A DNA stretch of 64,000 nucleotides from Malus domestica (taxonomy: Eukaryota; Streptophyta; Magnoliopsida; Rosales; Rosaceae). Position numbers and translations under genes: made by a program. The stretch spans positions 26,909,501-26,973,500 of the forward strand of contig NC_091677.1 of assembly GCF_042453785.1 (NCBI RefSeq). Reading direction: 5' to 3'. Of the stretch, positions 24,281-34,482 are shown piece after piece; positions within the stretch are counted from its first letter, which is position 1; each line of letters begins with the position of its first letter. The notes under the pieces were generated by a model. That model was not told the DNA's origin. It saw nothing but the letters and a program-made list of their open reading frames with translations, and searched no databases.

Positions 24281-24695
24281 GCCACAATAAAAACACCATA
24301 GGTAAATGACATAGAAAACATGGCAACCCATATCTCCAGATAAAACGGAAAATTATACATAAGATATGAGATCACGATTGTGGATGAAGAAAACGATGCC
24401 GAGTTGAAGAAAAGAAACAATATTAAGGCGTTTTCAGAAGTAACAAAACTTACCCACCGGCTAAGTGGTCATCACTCTTGGTGTTAGCTTTACCGTAGTT
24501 GGTTTCTTGCCAGACACCACCAGGAGGATTCAATCCCGCTGTGAAGGTTGCGGCAGCAATCAGGGTCGCCACCACTAACAGAATGCTTCTTACGTCGATT
24601 TCCAAGTCTCGTTCTTGATTATACTGAAAGTGTTTCAGCAGTTTGGAGGCTGATTCATAAGATGGCCGGGACTTTTCAACATCCATGGCAGCCAT
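24281..24695 (-). pseudogene. PGG-domain membrane protein, N-terminal part, split by Tat element 1
   Basis: Minus strand from ATG at 24695: MAAMDVEKSRPSYES, a charged stretch, then the PGG signature (SILLVVATLIAAATF, GLNPPGGVWQETNYG). The PGG domain (PF13962-type) is usually the membrane-anchored end of ankyrin proteins such as ACD6 or ITN1; here no ankyrin repeats precede it. After DDHLAGG the frame hits TAA (24450-24452). The family's next helices (LFLFFNSASF, LEIWVAMFSMSFTYG) continue in another frame down to 24281, implying a one-base frameshift or a short unrecognised intron. A TATA-like CTATATAG lies near 24733. The last 36 codons are at 12511-12621, beyond the insertion. Confidence 0.8.
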
Positions 24696-25366
24696 TGAAA
24701 TTTATTCGCACTAGCAGACAGCAGTCACTACTATATAGCAAGTGTTAAGAAGAGGAAATTAATTAGGACAACTACTTAAGAATGAGATCTATCTGCCTCC
24801 CCCTCTTTAATCTATATTACATATCTATATCCATCTCTACTAATAGAATGCCAGAAGTCTGTTTTGGTGTCTTAAGGTTTCACCAAAAAAAACTGGACAC
24901 AAACGCCCTTGAAACAAAAAAAATTAAAACTGAAGTAAATTATGAAACTAAATGTTTCATGGGCATTTGTGTAAATAAAACAGAAAAAAAAATTGACAAA
25001 AAAAAAGGAAGAATTTCAAATTTCAAACGTGGGGAAAGGCTGGAGAATAATTAGAGAGTTTGCCATGGTGTTGGATACGTAAGTCGCCGCTTCGCTCCTG
25101 CGCCCGCGCTCCGGCTTTCTCGGAATCGTCGCTGGATTAGCACGTTTAGTTTTCAAACTGCATAGTTTCCGTACAGTTTTCAAACTCACTGATTACCAGC
25201 GGAAACCAACCCACCCACCCACGTCTCTCCTCTATTCCCCATTTTCTGATGAAACTTCTTCCTCACACAGACTCTGTAACCTCCCATGATTCCACGGACA
25301 ACTCTTTTCTTTCTATTTTCTCTCTCTGCCTTTCGCCATTTGTGAAGCAGAAACCACATACAAAGC

Positions 25367-25660
25367 TCAAAAGCAGCAAAGGGTTAAAAACTGGCGTATT
25401 GTATCCGACGGGAAGATCCCTCTTAAACCAAGGCAATCCAATCTGGGATCCTTAAACCATTGCCATCCAAGAGCATTCCCGCGTGCAGATGACATGCCTG
25501 AATGATCAACACCAGCACCCCACCCAACACTAGCAGCCTTTGGTTCTTCCACAGAGGAGGATTTTTCAGAGACGTTAATAAAGGAGGAGGGGGAGGGCGT
25601 CAGGTAGTCGACAGCCGGCACTCCATGATCACGTCGAATCCTTATGAAAATGAATCCAGA
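25367..25660 (-). other. Unrecognised open segment between Helitron start and RTE, possible captured exon
   Basis: On the minus strand, about 98 codons stay open ([51 protein letters not shown]), in sequence richer in G+C than its surroundings. I do not recognise the protein. Helitrons often carry host exon fragments in either orientation, so capture is possible; the unannotated 5' UTR of the RTE is the other explanation. Confidence 0.3.
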
Positions 25661-28600
25661 ACGAAATCGCGCTAAAGCTAGGGCGTCACCCGTAAGTGGC
25701 GCGCTGTGTGGCCTGAGCACAGTGATAAGTGAGCAAGGGTCGCTGTATCTCCATCGGCACCCGGATACAGTGTTAAATGAGCAAGGGGGCTATAGAAACT
25801 TCTTTTCGAACGACTCCACTCAAAGTTGTTTGGGAGCATATGCTCCTATCAACTTTACACGGGACACACAAAAGAAGTACTTTGATCCTATTAGACGGGG
25901 AAAGGTGAAGAAGGTAGGACAGAAGGGTAGAGTTCAAGAGAGCAAAATGCGTTTAGGAACGTGGAATATAGGAACCTTGACGGGAAAATCTATGGAAGTA
26001 GTAGAAGTTATGGTGAGGAGAATGATAAATATTATGTGCCTACAAGAAACTAAGTGGGTTGGTCGTAAGGCAAAGGATCTAGAAAACTCAGGGTTTAAAC
26101 TATGGTATTCGGGCACAAATAGAACGAGAAACGGTGTTGGCATCATCGTGGACAAGACCTTGACACAAGATGTTGTAGATGTCAAGAGGGTAGGAGATAG
26201 AATCATGGCAATCAAGATTGTAATAGGACAAGAACTTATCAATGTGATTAGTGCGTACGCACCTCAAGTAGGGTTGGATACGAGTTCAAAGGAGAAATTT
26301 TGGGAAGACTTTGGAGACTTGGTGCAAGGAATTGCTCAGACGGAGAAGTTATTTATAGGAGGAGATTTAAATGGACACGTGGGCAGGGAGACAGGCAACT
26401 ATGGAGGTTTTCATGGTGGCCATGGTTTTGGGGAGAGAAACGAGGATGGGGAAGCTATCTTGGATTTTGCAATGGCATATGATCTCTTCTTAGCCAACAC
26501 CTTCTTTAAGAAGAGAGAAGAACATGTGATCACCTACAAGAGTGGGTCGTCAAAAACACAAATAGATTTTCTTCTAATGAGGAAAGAGGATCGTATAACT
26601 TGTAAGGATTGCAAAGTTATACCAGGAGAGAGCGTGACTAATCAACATCGCTTGTTGGTGATGGATGTACATATCAAAAGAGTGAGAAAAAAGAACAAGA
26701 CTTGGAAGTGCCCAAGGACTAGATGGTGGAATCTAAAAGAAGAAAAACAAGCCATTTTCAAAGAGAAAGTAATCACCCAGTGTGTGTGGGATAGAGAGGG
26801 GGAAGCTAACCAAATGTGGGATTCCATGGCTAGTTGTATCCGAAAAGTAGCAAAAGAGGTATTAGGAGAGTCCAAGGGCTTTGCCCCACACCAAAAGGAA
26901 TCTTGGTGGTGGAATGAGGAGGTACAAACAAAGGTGAAGGCTAAGAAGGAATGTTGTAAAGCCTTATACAAGGAGAGGACCGATGAAAATGGTGAAAGGT
27001 ATAGAAAAGCGAAGCAAGAGGCGAAGAAAGCTGTCAGAGAAGCTAAGTTAGCGGCTTATGACGATGTGTATAAGCGACTAGATACCAAAGAAGGAGAGTT
27101 GGATATCTATAAACTAGCTAGAGCAAGGGAAAAGAAGACAAAGGACCTAAACCAAGTGAGGTGCATCAAGGATGAGGATGGAAAGGTTCTTGCTACAGAG
27201 ATCGCGGTTAAAAACAGATGGAAAGGTTATTTTCATAATCTTTTCAATGAAGGACATGAAAGGAGTGCTTCTTTAGGGGAGTTGAGTAACTCAGAAGAGT
27301 GTAGAAACTATTCTTTTTATCGTAGAATCCGGAAGGAAGAAGTGGGTGTAGCTTTGAAGAAGATGAAGCATAGAAAAGCAGTAGGCCCAGACGATATACC
27401 AATCGAAGTGTGGAAAGTTTTGGGAGAGACAGGTATAACATGGCTCACTGACCTTTTCAATAGGATTTTGAAAACGAAGAAGATGCCGAATGAGTGGCGA
27501 ATGAGCACTTTGGTGCCTATCTACAAGAATAAGGGCGATGTACAAAATTGCATGAACTATAGGGGAATTAAGCTAATGAGTCATACAATGAAGCTCTGGG
27601 AGAGAGTCATTGAGCATAGATTGAGGCAAGAGACACGGGTTTCGGACAACCAATTCGGGTTCATGCCAGGGCGCTCAACCATGGAGGCAATCTATCTCTT
27701 ACGAAGATTGATGGAAAGATATAGAGATGGGAAAAAGGATTTACACATGGTCTTTATAGATTTGGAAAAAGCGTATGATAGGGTCCCAAGAGACATTCTT
27801 TGGAGGATTTTAGAGAAGAAAGGAGTACGAGTAGCATATATCCAAGCTATACAAGATATGTATGAAGGAGCAAAGACTGCCGTAAGAACTCATGAAGGAC
27901 AAACCGAAAGCTTTCCCATAACTGTAGGATTACATCAAGGCTCATCCTTAAGTCCTTACCTTTTTGCGTTGGTAATGGATGAGTTAACATGACATATTCA
28001 AGGTGATATTCCTTGGTGTATGCTTTTCGCAGACGATATAGTGTTGATAGATGAAACTCAGGAAGGGGTAAATGCAAAGCTTAACCTTTGGAGAGAAGTG
28101 TTGGAATCTAAAGGTCTTCGCCTAAGCCGATCAAAGACAGAATATATGGAGTGCAAGTTCAGTGCAAATGGAGGCCAAAACGAGTTAGGGGTGAGGATCG
28201 GAGATCAAGAAATACCAAAGAGCGACCGTTTTCGTTACCTAGGATCTATCTTGCAAAAGAACGGAGAATTAGATGGAGATCTCAACCATAGAATACAAGC
28301 TGGATGGATGAAGTGGAAGAGTGCATCCGGTGTGTTGTGTGACCGCCGTATGCCACTGAAGCTCAAGGGAAAATTTTATAGGACGGCAATAAGGCCGGCG
28401 ATGCTGTATGGCACAGAATGTTGGGCGGTGAAGCATCAATACGTACACAAAATGGGTGTAGCGGAGATGAGGATGCTTCGTTGGATGTGTGGGCACACGA
28501 GAAAGGATAAGATTAGGAATGAGGATATCTGGGGTAAAGTAGGAGTAGCCGAAATTGAAGGAAAGATGAGAGAAAATCGGTTACGGTGGTTTGGACATGT

Positions 28601-28802
28601 GCAAAGAAGGCCTACTGACGCTCCGATTAGAAGATGCGACTATGGGACAGAGGTTCAGGGCCGAAGGGGCAGAGGAAGACCTAGGAAAACTTTGGAAGAG
28701 ACCCTAAGAAAAGACTTAGAGTACTTGGATCTAACGGAGGACATGACACAGGACAGAACACAATGGCGTTCTAAGATTCATATAGCCGATCCCACTCAGT
28801 GA
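25644..28802 (+). pseudogene. RTE-clade LINE endonuclease/reverse transcriptase, one nonsense codon
   Basis: An almost complete RTE protein; this clade has no ORF1. APE-type endonuclease from about 25947: [46 protein letters not shown] and HRLLVMD. RT motifs: [43 protein letters not shown] and FADDIVLID, then a C-terminal tail with ECWAVKHQ and [11 protein letters not shown]. One TGA at 27990-27992 (after LVMDELT) interrupts it; the copy at 39723-41264 has Gly there. The frame is otherwise open to 28802 (HIADPTQ). The protein nicks target DNA and primes cDNA from the element's 3' end. Its own (TTG)n tail is missing because Tat sequence begins right after the stop. Confidence 0.9.
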
Positions 28803-29062
28803 CTTGGACTTTCCAAGTCTCCAACCGAGAAGTTTTCCTCACTCGGGAAATTAAGGGAACACTACCTCAACCTATATGCTCCACTCACAAAGCTTCAACA
28901 TACAAGCTTCAACAAAAGAAAATTCAATGAACTTAGCGAAGAAGGCTTTGGTGTATTTAACACAATACGTTGAAATGAAGGAAAGCTTATTTATTAATAT
29001 CCCCGATAAGTTACAAATATGTACATATACTTGAGTCAAAATAAACAAACAAGAGGGAGCCT

Positions 29063-29737
29063 TCACAAAGGTTGCTTAGGAGAAGTCTCAGCAGTCGGTA
29101 GAGCCCCAGAAAGAGAAGGCACCGGAGGGGGATCATTCGGAGCCTCAGTATTGGACAAAACCCTAGAAGGAGGAGGCATCAGAGATTGATCATTTGGAGC
29201 TTCATTACGCGGTACAGCCCCAGAAGACGAAGGCAATAAATGCCTTTGGAACAAACCCACAAATCTCTGATGATCAAGTAAAACCTGACCATCAGATTCC
29301 TTCATCTGGTCAAGCTTCCTCTTCATGTTTGTAGCATAGTCATGTGCGAGCCGGTGCAACTGTTTATTCTCATGCTTGAGCCCTCTAATCTCCTGTTTGA
29401 GACTCATCACTTCAGCCGCCAATGATTCAACTTGGCGGGTTCGAGCAAATAGGCGTTGGGCCATATTAGACACAGAACCTGCACACTGAACACTGAGAGC
29501 CAGAGAATCCTTAACAGACAACTCATCAGACCGTTTGGAAAGTAGTCTGTTATCTTTGGGAGTGAGAAGGTTCCTGGCCACTACCGCAGCGGTCATATCA
29601 TTCTTCATCACGGAATCCCCAACGGTAAGAGGACCAGTAGGGGAGACGAAGGATGGGCGCCATATGTTGTCTGGAGAAGGCGGGGCTGCCTCTTCAACAA
29701 GGTTTAAGTCAAAACGACGGTCGGAGGGGCCAGACAT
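29063..29737 (-). CDS. Coiled-coil/proline-rich protein of unknown function, antisense ORF of a Tat element
   Basis: Intact 224-residue frame from ATG at 29737. N-terminal [20 protein letters not shown], a middle region ([20 protein letters not shown]), then a predicted coiled coil at about residues 105-150 ([40 protein letters not shown]). The tail is Pro/Ser-rich with repeated [15 protein letters not shown] units, ending SPKQPL. No membrane segment or signal peptide. It runs opposite to the Tat gag-pol direction and has its own TATA box about 115 bp upstream. It differs from the copy at 38788-39462 at only about five residues. Tat-lineage elements are known to carry extra antisense ORFs; I do not recognise this family, and its role is unknown. 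Confidence 0.7.
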   Translation of the reverse strand: MSGPSDRRFDLNLVEEAAPPSPDNIWRPSFVSPTGPLTVGDSVMKNDMTAAVVARNLLTPKDNRLLSKRSDELSVKDSLALSVQCAGSVSNMAQRLFARTRQVESLAAEVMSLKQEIRGLKHENKQLHRLAHDYATNMKRKLDQMKESDGQVLLDHQRFVGLFQRHLLPSSSGAVPRNEAPNDQSLMPPPSRVLSNTEAPNDPPPVPSLSGALPTAETSPKQPL

Positions 29738-29850
29738 TTTCAAAGGTGTTGAAGAGAGAAGAGGTCGGACAAATCAAGATCTTAGAAGTGCAAGAATGGA
29801 GCTTCTACTGGTGGATATTCAAGTGTGCTTTGGAACTTAATGTCAGCCCC

Positions 29851-29858
29851 TATAAAAA
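29851..29858 (-). promoter_or_regulatory. TATA box of the antisense ORF (composite A)
   Basis: TATAAAAA as written on the plus strand, i.e. TTTTTATA facing the minus-strand gene 114 bp from its ATG, in the same place as in composite B. The leader between is CT-rich (CCTCTTCTCTCTTCAACACC). Confidence 0.45.
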
Positions 29859-29875
29859 TCTGCACTCGACGAAGC

Positions 29876-30070
29876 TTCAGAAATCGAAGAGGCGCCTGCT
29901 CAGAAATCGAAGAGGCGTTTGCTTTCTCAAAAGCTGGGCTGCTCAGAGATTTTCAAAAGCTGGGCTGCTCAAAGACCACAAAGGCCGATCTCAGAAATCG
30001 AAGAGGCTTGCTTTCTCAAAAGCTGGACTGCTCAGAGACCACGAGGGCCGATTTCAGAAATCGAAGAGGC
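29876..30070 (+). repeat. AAATCGAAGAGGC repeats upstream of the antisense ORF
   Basis: Irregular units of about 60 bp made of AGAAATCGAAGAGGC, TTTCTCAAAAGCTGGGCTGC and TCAGAGACCACGAGGGCCGA. The reversed array is at 38400-38650 in composite B. Confidence 0.75.
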
Positions 30071-30392
30071 ACCTACTTTTCCAGCCTTGTCAGCACCTGT
30101 CACACGCACACTCAGCTTTGCGGAAATTATGGGCATTCTGTCGAAGATTTCTGGCGAAGTAGAAAGCACATGAATCGTACTGTTCAATCACCCACTTCCC
30201 ACACGCAACAGTAGCTCATGGGTACCACAGATAACTTTGCCAAAGTCCTCTGACAAAGTTGAGACACGTGAAGCTTGCAGCTCCCACTACATCGCTCTGA
30301 CCAAGAAGGGTAAAAGAATTGCAAAGAAACAACACTAACAAAGTTTAGACACATAAATTTTGAAGGTCTAGCTACCATATTATTACCCACAA

Positions 30393-30935
30393 GGGTAAAG
30401 GAACAGTACCACTGCTGGATAATTGGAAAGTCCCGGTGTGTCAACCTCTGTGCTTCGTGGCAAGGTAGACTAGCAAACATGCCCAACCTTTACTCACATT
30501 CGAGAAAACACTCCTAACAAGATTGCTTGCTCCAAAATCGAAGAGGCACCGCCCTCCGAATCTCGAGAGCCAGACTCCCAACATGATTACTTTCTCAAAA
30601 ATCGAAGAGAGGGTAAAGGAACAGTACCACTGCTGGATAATTGGAAAGTCCCTGTGTGTCAACCTCTGTGCTTCGTGGCAAGGTAGACTAGCAAACATGC
30701 CCAACCTTTACTCTCATTCGAGAAAACACTCCCAACAAGATTGCTTGCTCCAAAATCGAAGAGGCACCGCCCTCCGAATCTCGAGAGCCAGACTCCCAAC
30801 ATGATTACTTTCTCAAAAATCGAAGAGACACCGCTCTCCGAATCTCGAGAGCCAGACCCCCAGCAGGATTGCTTTCTCAAAAATCGAAGAGGCATCGTTC
30901 TCCGAATCTCGAGAGCCAGACCCCCGACAGGTCTG
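30393..30935 (+). repeat. 218 bp tandem duplication and CGAAGAGGCACCG units
   Basis: GGGTAAAGGAACAGTACCAC begins at 30393 and again at 30611. The two 218 bp units are nearly identical. They are followed to 30935 by shorter ~58-60 bp units (AAATCGAAGAGGCACCG, TCCGAATCTCGAGAGCCAGA). Confidence 0.85.
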
Positions 30936-32121
30936 TAATCTTCACACGCAACATCAGCTTTCCAGATACCACAAACCACTTTTTCAAAGTGCTCTGACAG
31001 AGTTAAAACATGTGAAGCTGGCAGCTCCCACTACCGTGCTATAACCAAGCAGGGTAAAGGAATAGCATTATTACTTGATGTTAGGGAGACTCCTATATAT
31101 GTCGACTTCCATCCCTAACGGACAGGCAGACCTGCAAAAATGCTCAACCCTTTCTCTTATCTGAGAGGGCACTCCCAACAAAGCCTTTCGAAATATTCAG
31201 CTTTTTTTCCCCCCGATAATACCTCTGTAAACAAGCTATACTAGAGCAAGAATATCTCATATCATCAGGGTTAAAAGCAAGAGTATCCCATATCATGCTT
31301 TTTCCCTGTCTTTTCCTTTGGCCTTGTTCTTACCTGCAAGACAAGGAGAAAGAGAGCAATCAGTCAGCACTTGGAATCAAGCTTCCAGCCAGGAACTGAC
31401 TGCCTGGAACCCCTTACCTGATTACTTACCTGGCATTGCTCTCGAGTACTCATCTTCAACATCTTATGCTTCCAGGGAAGATACCGCATCTGCCTGAGGA
31501 ATAGATAGGGCAAGTGAGAAGGATACAAGGAAGCATGTGGAGACAAGCGTAACAGCACACGTGCCGATACATCCACTACTCTATCAAAAGCAAAAGTATC
31601 CCATATCAGCAGGGTCGAACGTACTCTAGATTTGATGGACTTGTTTTGACCCTCAAATTCTTCAGTCGGCCTTATACTCTGGAGGAAACCAGAAAACCCT
31701 CCAGCCCAGTTCAAGAATAAGCCTGTGGAAAGTTACTTCTTCAAAAGCAAAAGTATCCCATATCATCTCTCCTCATTTTTCTTCTCTTTATCCTTCATGC
31801 TGCCTGCAAGATAGGGAGAATGTGAACAATCAGCCGGAGCTCTGATTGCTTACCTTGTCTGTCACCTCTTTCAGCAGATCCCCCAGCTCGGCGACTTGGG
31901 GGACTCCTACTACATGGTTTGTATCTCGCTTGACCAAGCATGAAACTACAAGTAAGCTTCAAGTGAAATTGATACATTACCTTGTGCATCTCCACCAGTT
32001 ACAGATACCACCCCTGGATGGAGGAAGAGTACTTCCAGAGAAGATGCCACATCTACCTATGAGACAGATAAGGCAAGTCAAGACGATACCACACTCCGGT
32101 ACTTAGAAGTTTCGTGGCTAC

Positions 32122-32361
32122 GAGATCATTCTCCCACAATTTTTCCTAATGTCATTTGTACTAAATCATTCACTTGTACTCACTAAAGGAGAGCTTGAAC
32201 CTATGTACTTGTGTAAACCCTTCACAATTAATGAGAACTCCTCTATTCCGTGGACGTAGCCAATCTGGGTGAACCACGTACATCTTGTGTTTGCTTTCCT
32301 ATCTCTATCCATTTATATACTTATCCACACTAATGACCGGAGCAATCTAGCGAAGATCACA
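32122..32361 (+). repeat. Truncated Tat LTR in composite A
   Basis: Matches the LTR from GAGATCATTCTCCCACAAT (just after the TATA box) to ATCACAAA, lacking U3 and the last ~35 bp. It joins directly to RTE sequence at AAAAGTGACCGTTTTCG. The same truncation occurs at 35591-35832. Confidence 0.85.
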
Positions 32362-32972
32362 AAAAGTGACCGTTTTCGCTACCTAGGATCTATCTTGCAA
32401 GAGAACGGAGAATTAGATGGAGATCTCAACCATAGAATACAAGCTGGATGGATGAAGTGTAAGAGTGCATCCGGCGTGTTGTGTGACCGTCGTAGGCCAC
32501 TGAAGCTCAAGGGAAAATTTTATAGGACGGCAATAAGGCCAGCGATGTTGTATGGCACAGAATGTTGGGCGGTGAAGCATCAACGTACACAAAATGGGTG
32601 TAGCGGAGATGAGGATGCTTCGTGGGATGTATGGGCACACGAGAAAGGATAAGATTGAGAATTAGGATATCCGAGGTAAAGTAGGAGTAGCCAAAATTGA
32701 AGGAAATATGAGAGAAAATCGGTCCCGGTGGTTTGGACATGTGCAAAGAAGGCCTACTGACGCTCCGGTTCGAAAATGTGACTACGGGACAGAGGTTCGG
32801 GGCCGAAGGAGTAGAGGAAGACCTAGGAAAACTTTGGAAGAGACCCTAAGAAAAGACTTGAGTACTTGGATCTAACGGAGGACATGACACAAATGAGCGC
32901 AATGGTGTTCTAGGATTCATATAGCCGACCCCACTTAGTGGGAAAAGGCTTTGTTGTTGTTGTTGTTGTTGT
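32362..32972 (+). pseudogene. RTE 3' end with (TTG)n tail, decayed
   Basis: Repeats the last ~190 codons of the RTE protein ([36 protein letters not shown]) with frameshifts. It continues past the stop into CCCACTTAGTGGGAAAAGGC and TTTG(TTG)n, the standard plant RTE 3' terminus. It is diverged from the RTE upstream, so it is a separate copy. Confidence 0.85.
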
Positions 32973-34482
32973 TTCCCGCATAACGCTGCCAGCAATGTAA
33001 CTCTCTTCCAAATCCAGGTTTTTTTTTTCTCTATAGTTTTTATTTTTCACTCTTTTCATTTTCTTTGTTCCTTGCTGCCTTCTTAATTCTCATTCTCCTA
33101 TTGTATACAATGCAGTTGATCTTTTGTGTTATTTGATACTTTTATTAGTGGTTCTTGACAGCTTGCATGATGCTTATTGTTGAATGGTTTCTTATTCTCA
33201 TGCGATTTTTTTCCTCTCTTCGTCCAGCATTCACCAATAAGCGAAAGTTTCTTTTAGTTGCACGGAGATATAGGCATGGCTCTCACACCGAGTATATAAA
33301 TAAATTATAATATCACTTGATGCTGATGACATATCCCAACGAACCAATGCTTATGTGGGAAAATTAAGGTAAGGTTTTTTTATGAAAGAAAGTAAAGTTA
33401 AGGGTGGTTTTCTTTTTTATTCCAGGAGTTGTGGTTCTTCATTTTTTGGGGCCTTTTTCTCTGCTATTGTAACATTTTGGTAATAGAGGTAAGTAATTTA
33501 GAGTTATTCTTTTCAGGCTTTTCTGTAAGAAAGTAATAATTCTTTTGCGCAAATTCTGAGGTTTCAGTTTTGTATGATCTCAACGTTAAATGTGTTTCAT
33601 GTTGTTTTATGAATGTATTGGACTACTAGAAAGAACTGCTGTGAAATTCTTCCAGTTTTGGCAAAACACTGCAATCCTACTTCTGCTTTTCCACTTCCTT
33701 CCAGGTATTTTCTCTTCATTATTTTTTCCCCAATTTATATGTTGCGGTGGAAGAGCAGAAGTCCTTCAGTTTCCTTTTTCTGTTGGGGTTTTTGATGATT
33801 GCTAATAAAAGAAATTCAAGTCCTTAATTCAAGTCCTTCATCTGCAGGTCTTCTGCATGCTTTCGAATTTTGGATTATATGTTGTTTTACTCTGTCAATT
33901 ATGGGGTAAAAAGGACACACCTTTAACAATTTTGTGATTGAATTTATATTGCAGTGGGACAACCATATCACACGCTTGCCTTTCTCGGAGCCGTCTACTT
34001 TTGAATTTGGAATTTGGGTTCGATCGGAAGATTGCTTCTTTCTTCCGGATTAATTTCGTGAATAATTGGTAAGTTTTCCTCTCACAATTCATATGTACAT
34101 TAGAGTCAATATCATTCATTCTATATTCCTTATTTAATAATAACTTGATTTATGCAACCCTCAAGTTTATTTAGCCATGTAAATTGAACTTTTTCCTGCT
34201 TTAATGTAAGGGCAGTTCGATCCGCTGACGGGTCAGCATTAGCAAAGGTTGGTTCAATTGTAATATAAAATTCTGTTTATGTGCAGTTTTTAAGTTACTT
34301 ATATTCTGAACGTAAATTTTTTTTCATTTAGTCTGCAATTTCTGTATTTTTCATTGGCTTAGGTATTGCAGCGACTACTGTTAAACTGCTTCCCTGTGGA
34401 ACTGCTTCTTAGTCTAGGGAGTTTTTGTGTGACAGGAGACGTATTCACTTTTAAGATTCCCAAAGGACTTCAACATATCAAG
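32973..34482 (+). other. Helitron sequence upstream of its transposase gene
   Basis: AT/CT-rich sequence between the tail of composite A and the transposase ATG. It contains GT/AG-like sites and no credible coding frame, so it is probably leader and promoter of the Rep/helicase gene. Confidence 0.45.

Larger units (their letters stand above)
28803..32121 (+). other. Tat-derived payload of composite A
   Basis: Collinear with 21290-23690 of Tat element 1: polypurine-like block, antisense coiled-coil gene, CGAAGAGGC-rich repeats, then the 3' untranslated part. A deletion shared with composite B removes the real polypurine tract and the LTR U3 (join at GTGGCTACGAGATCATT, near 32121). Confidence 0.75.
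25660..32972 (+). mobile_element. Composite A: RTE LINE + Tat 3' segment + second RTE 3' end
   Basis: Order: RTE EN-RT gene (to 28802), Tat-derived segment joined at CCCACTCAGTGACTTGG (about 28792-28808), truncated Tat LTR (32122-32361), then the last 0.6 kb of another RTE, ending GGGAAAAGGC and (TTG)n at 32950-32972. The same two internal junctions occur in composite B. The 5' limit near 25660 is where the RTE leader seems to begin; no target duplication is visible. Confidence 0.75.

Noticed and set aside
24381-24450. A normal intron in the PGG gene starting at GTAAGT (24453)
   Set aside because: The sequence that would be removed encodes the family's second hydrophobic helix in a shifted frame, so a one-base frameshift is more likely; not fully excluded.
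30523-30938. Short proteins with [19 protein letters not shown] repeats
   Set aside because: Translation of the tandem CGAAGAGGCACCG units; different frames open in different units, with no sign of selection.
25471-32985. TTCCCGC on both sides of composite A as its target duplication
   Set aside because: The left copy (about 25471) is ~190 bp before the likely RTE start, so the match is not at the element edge.
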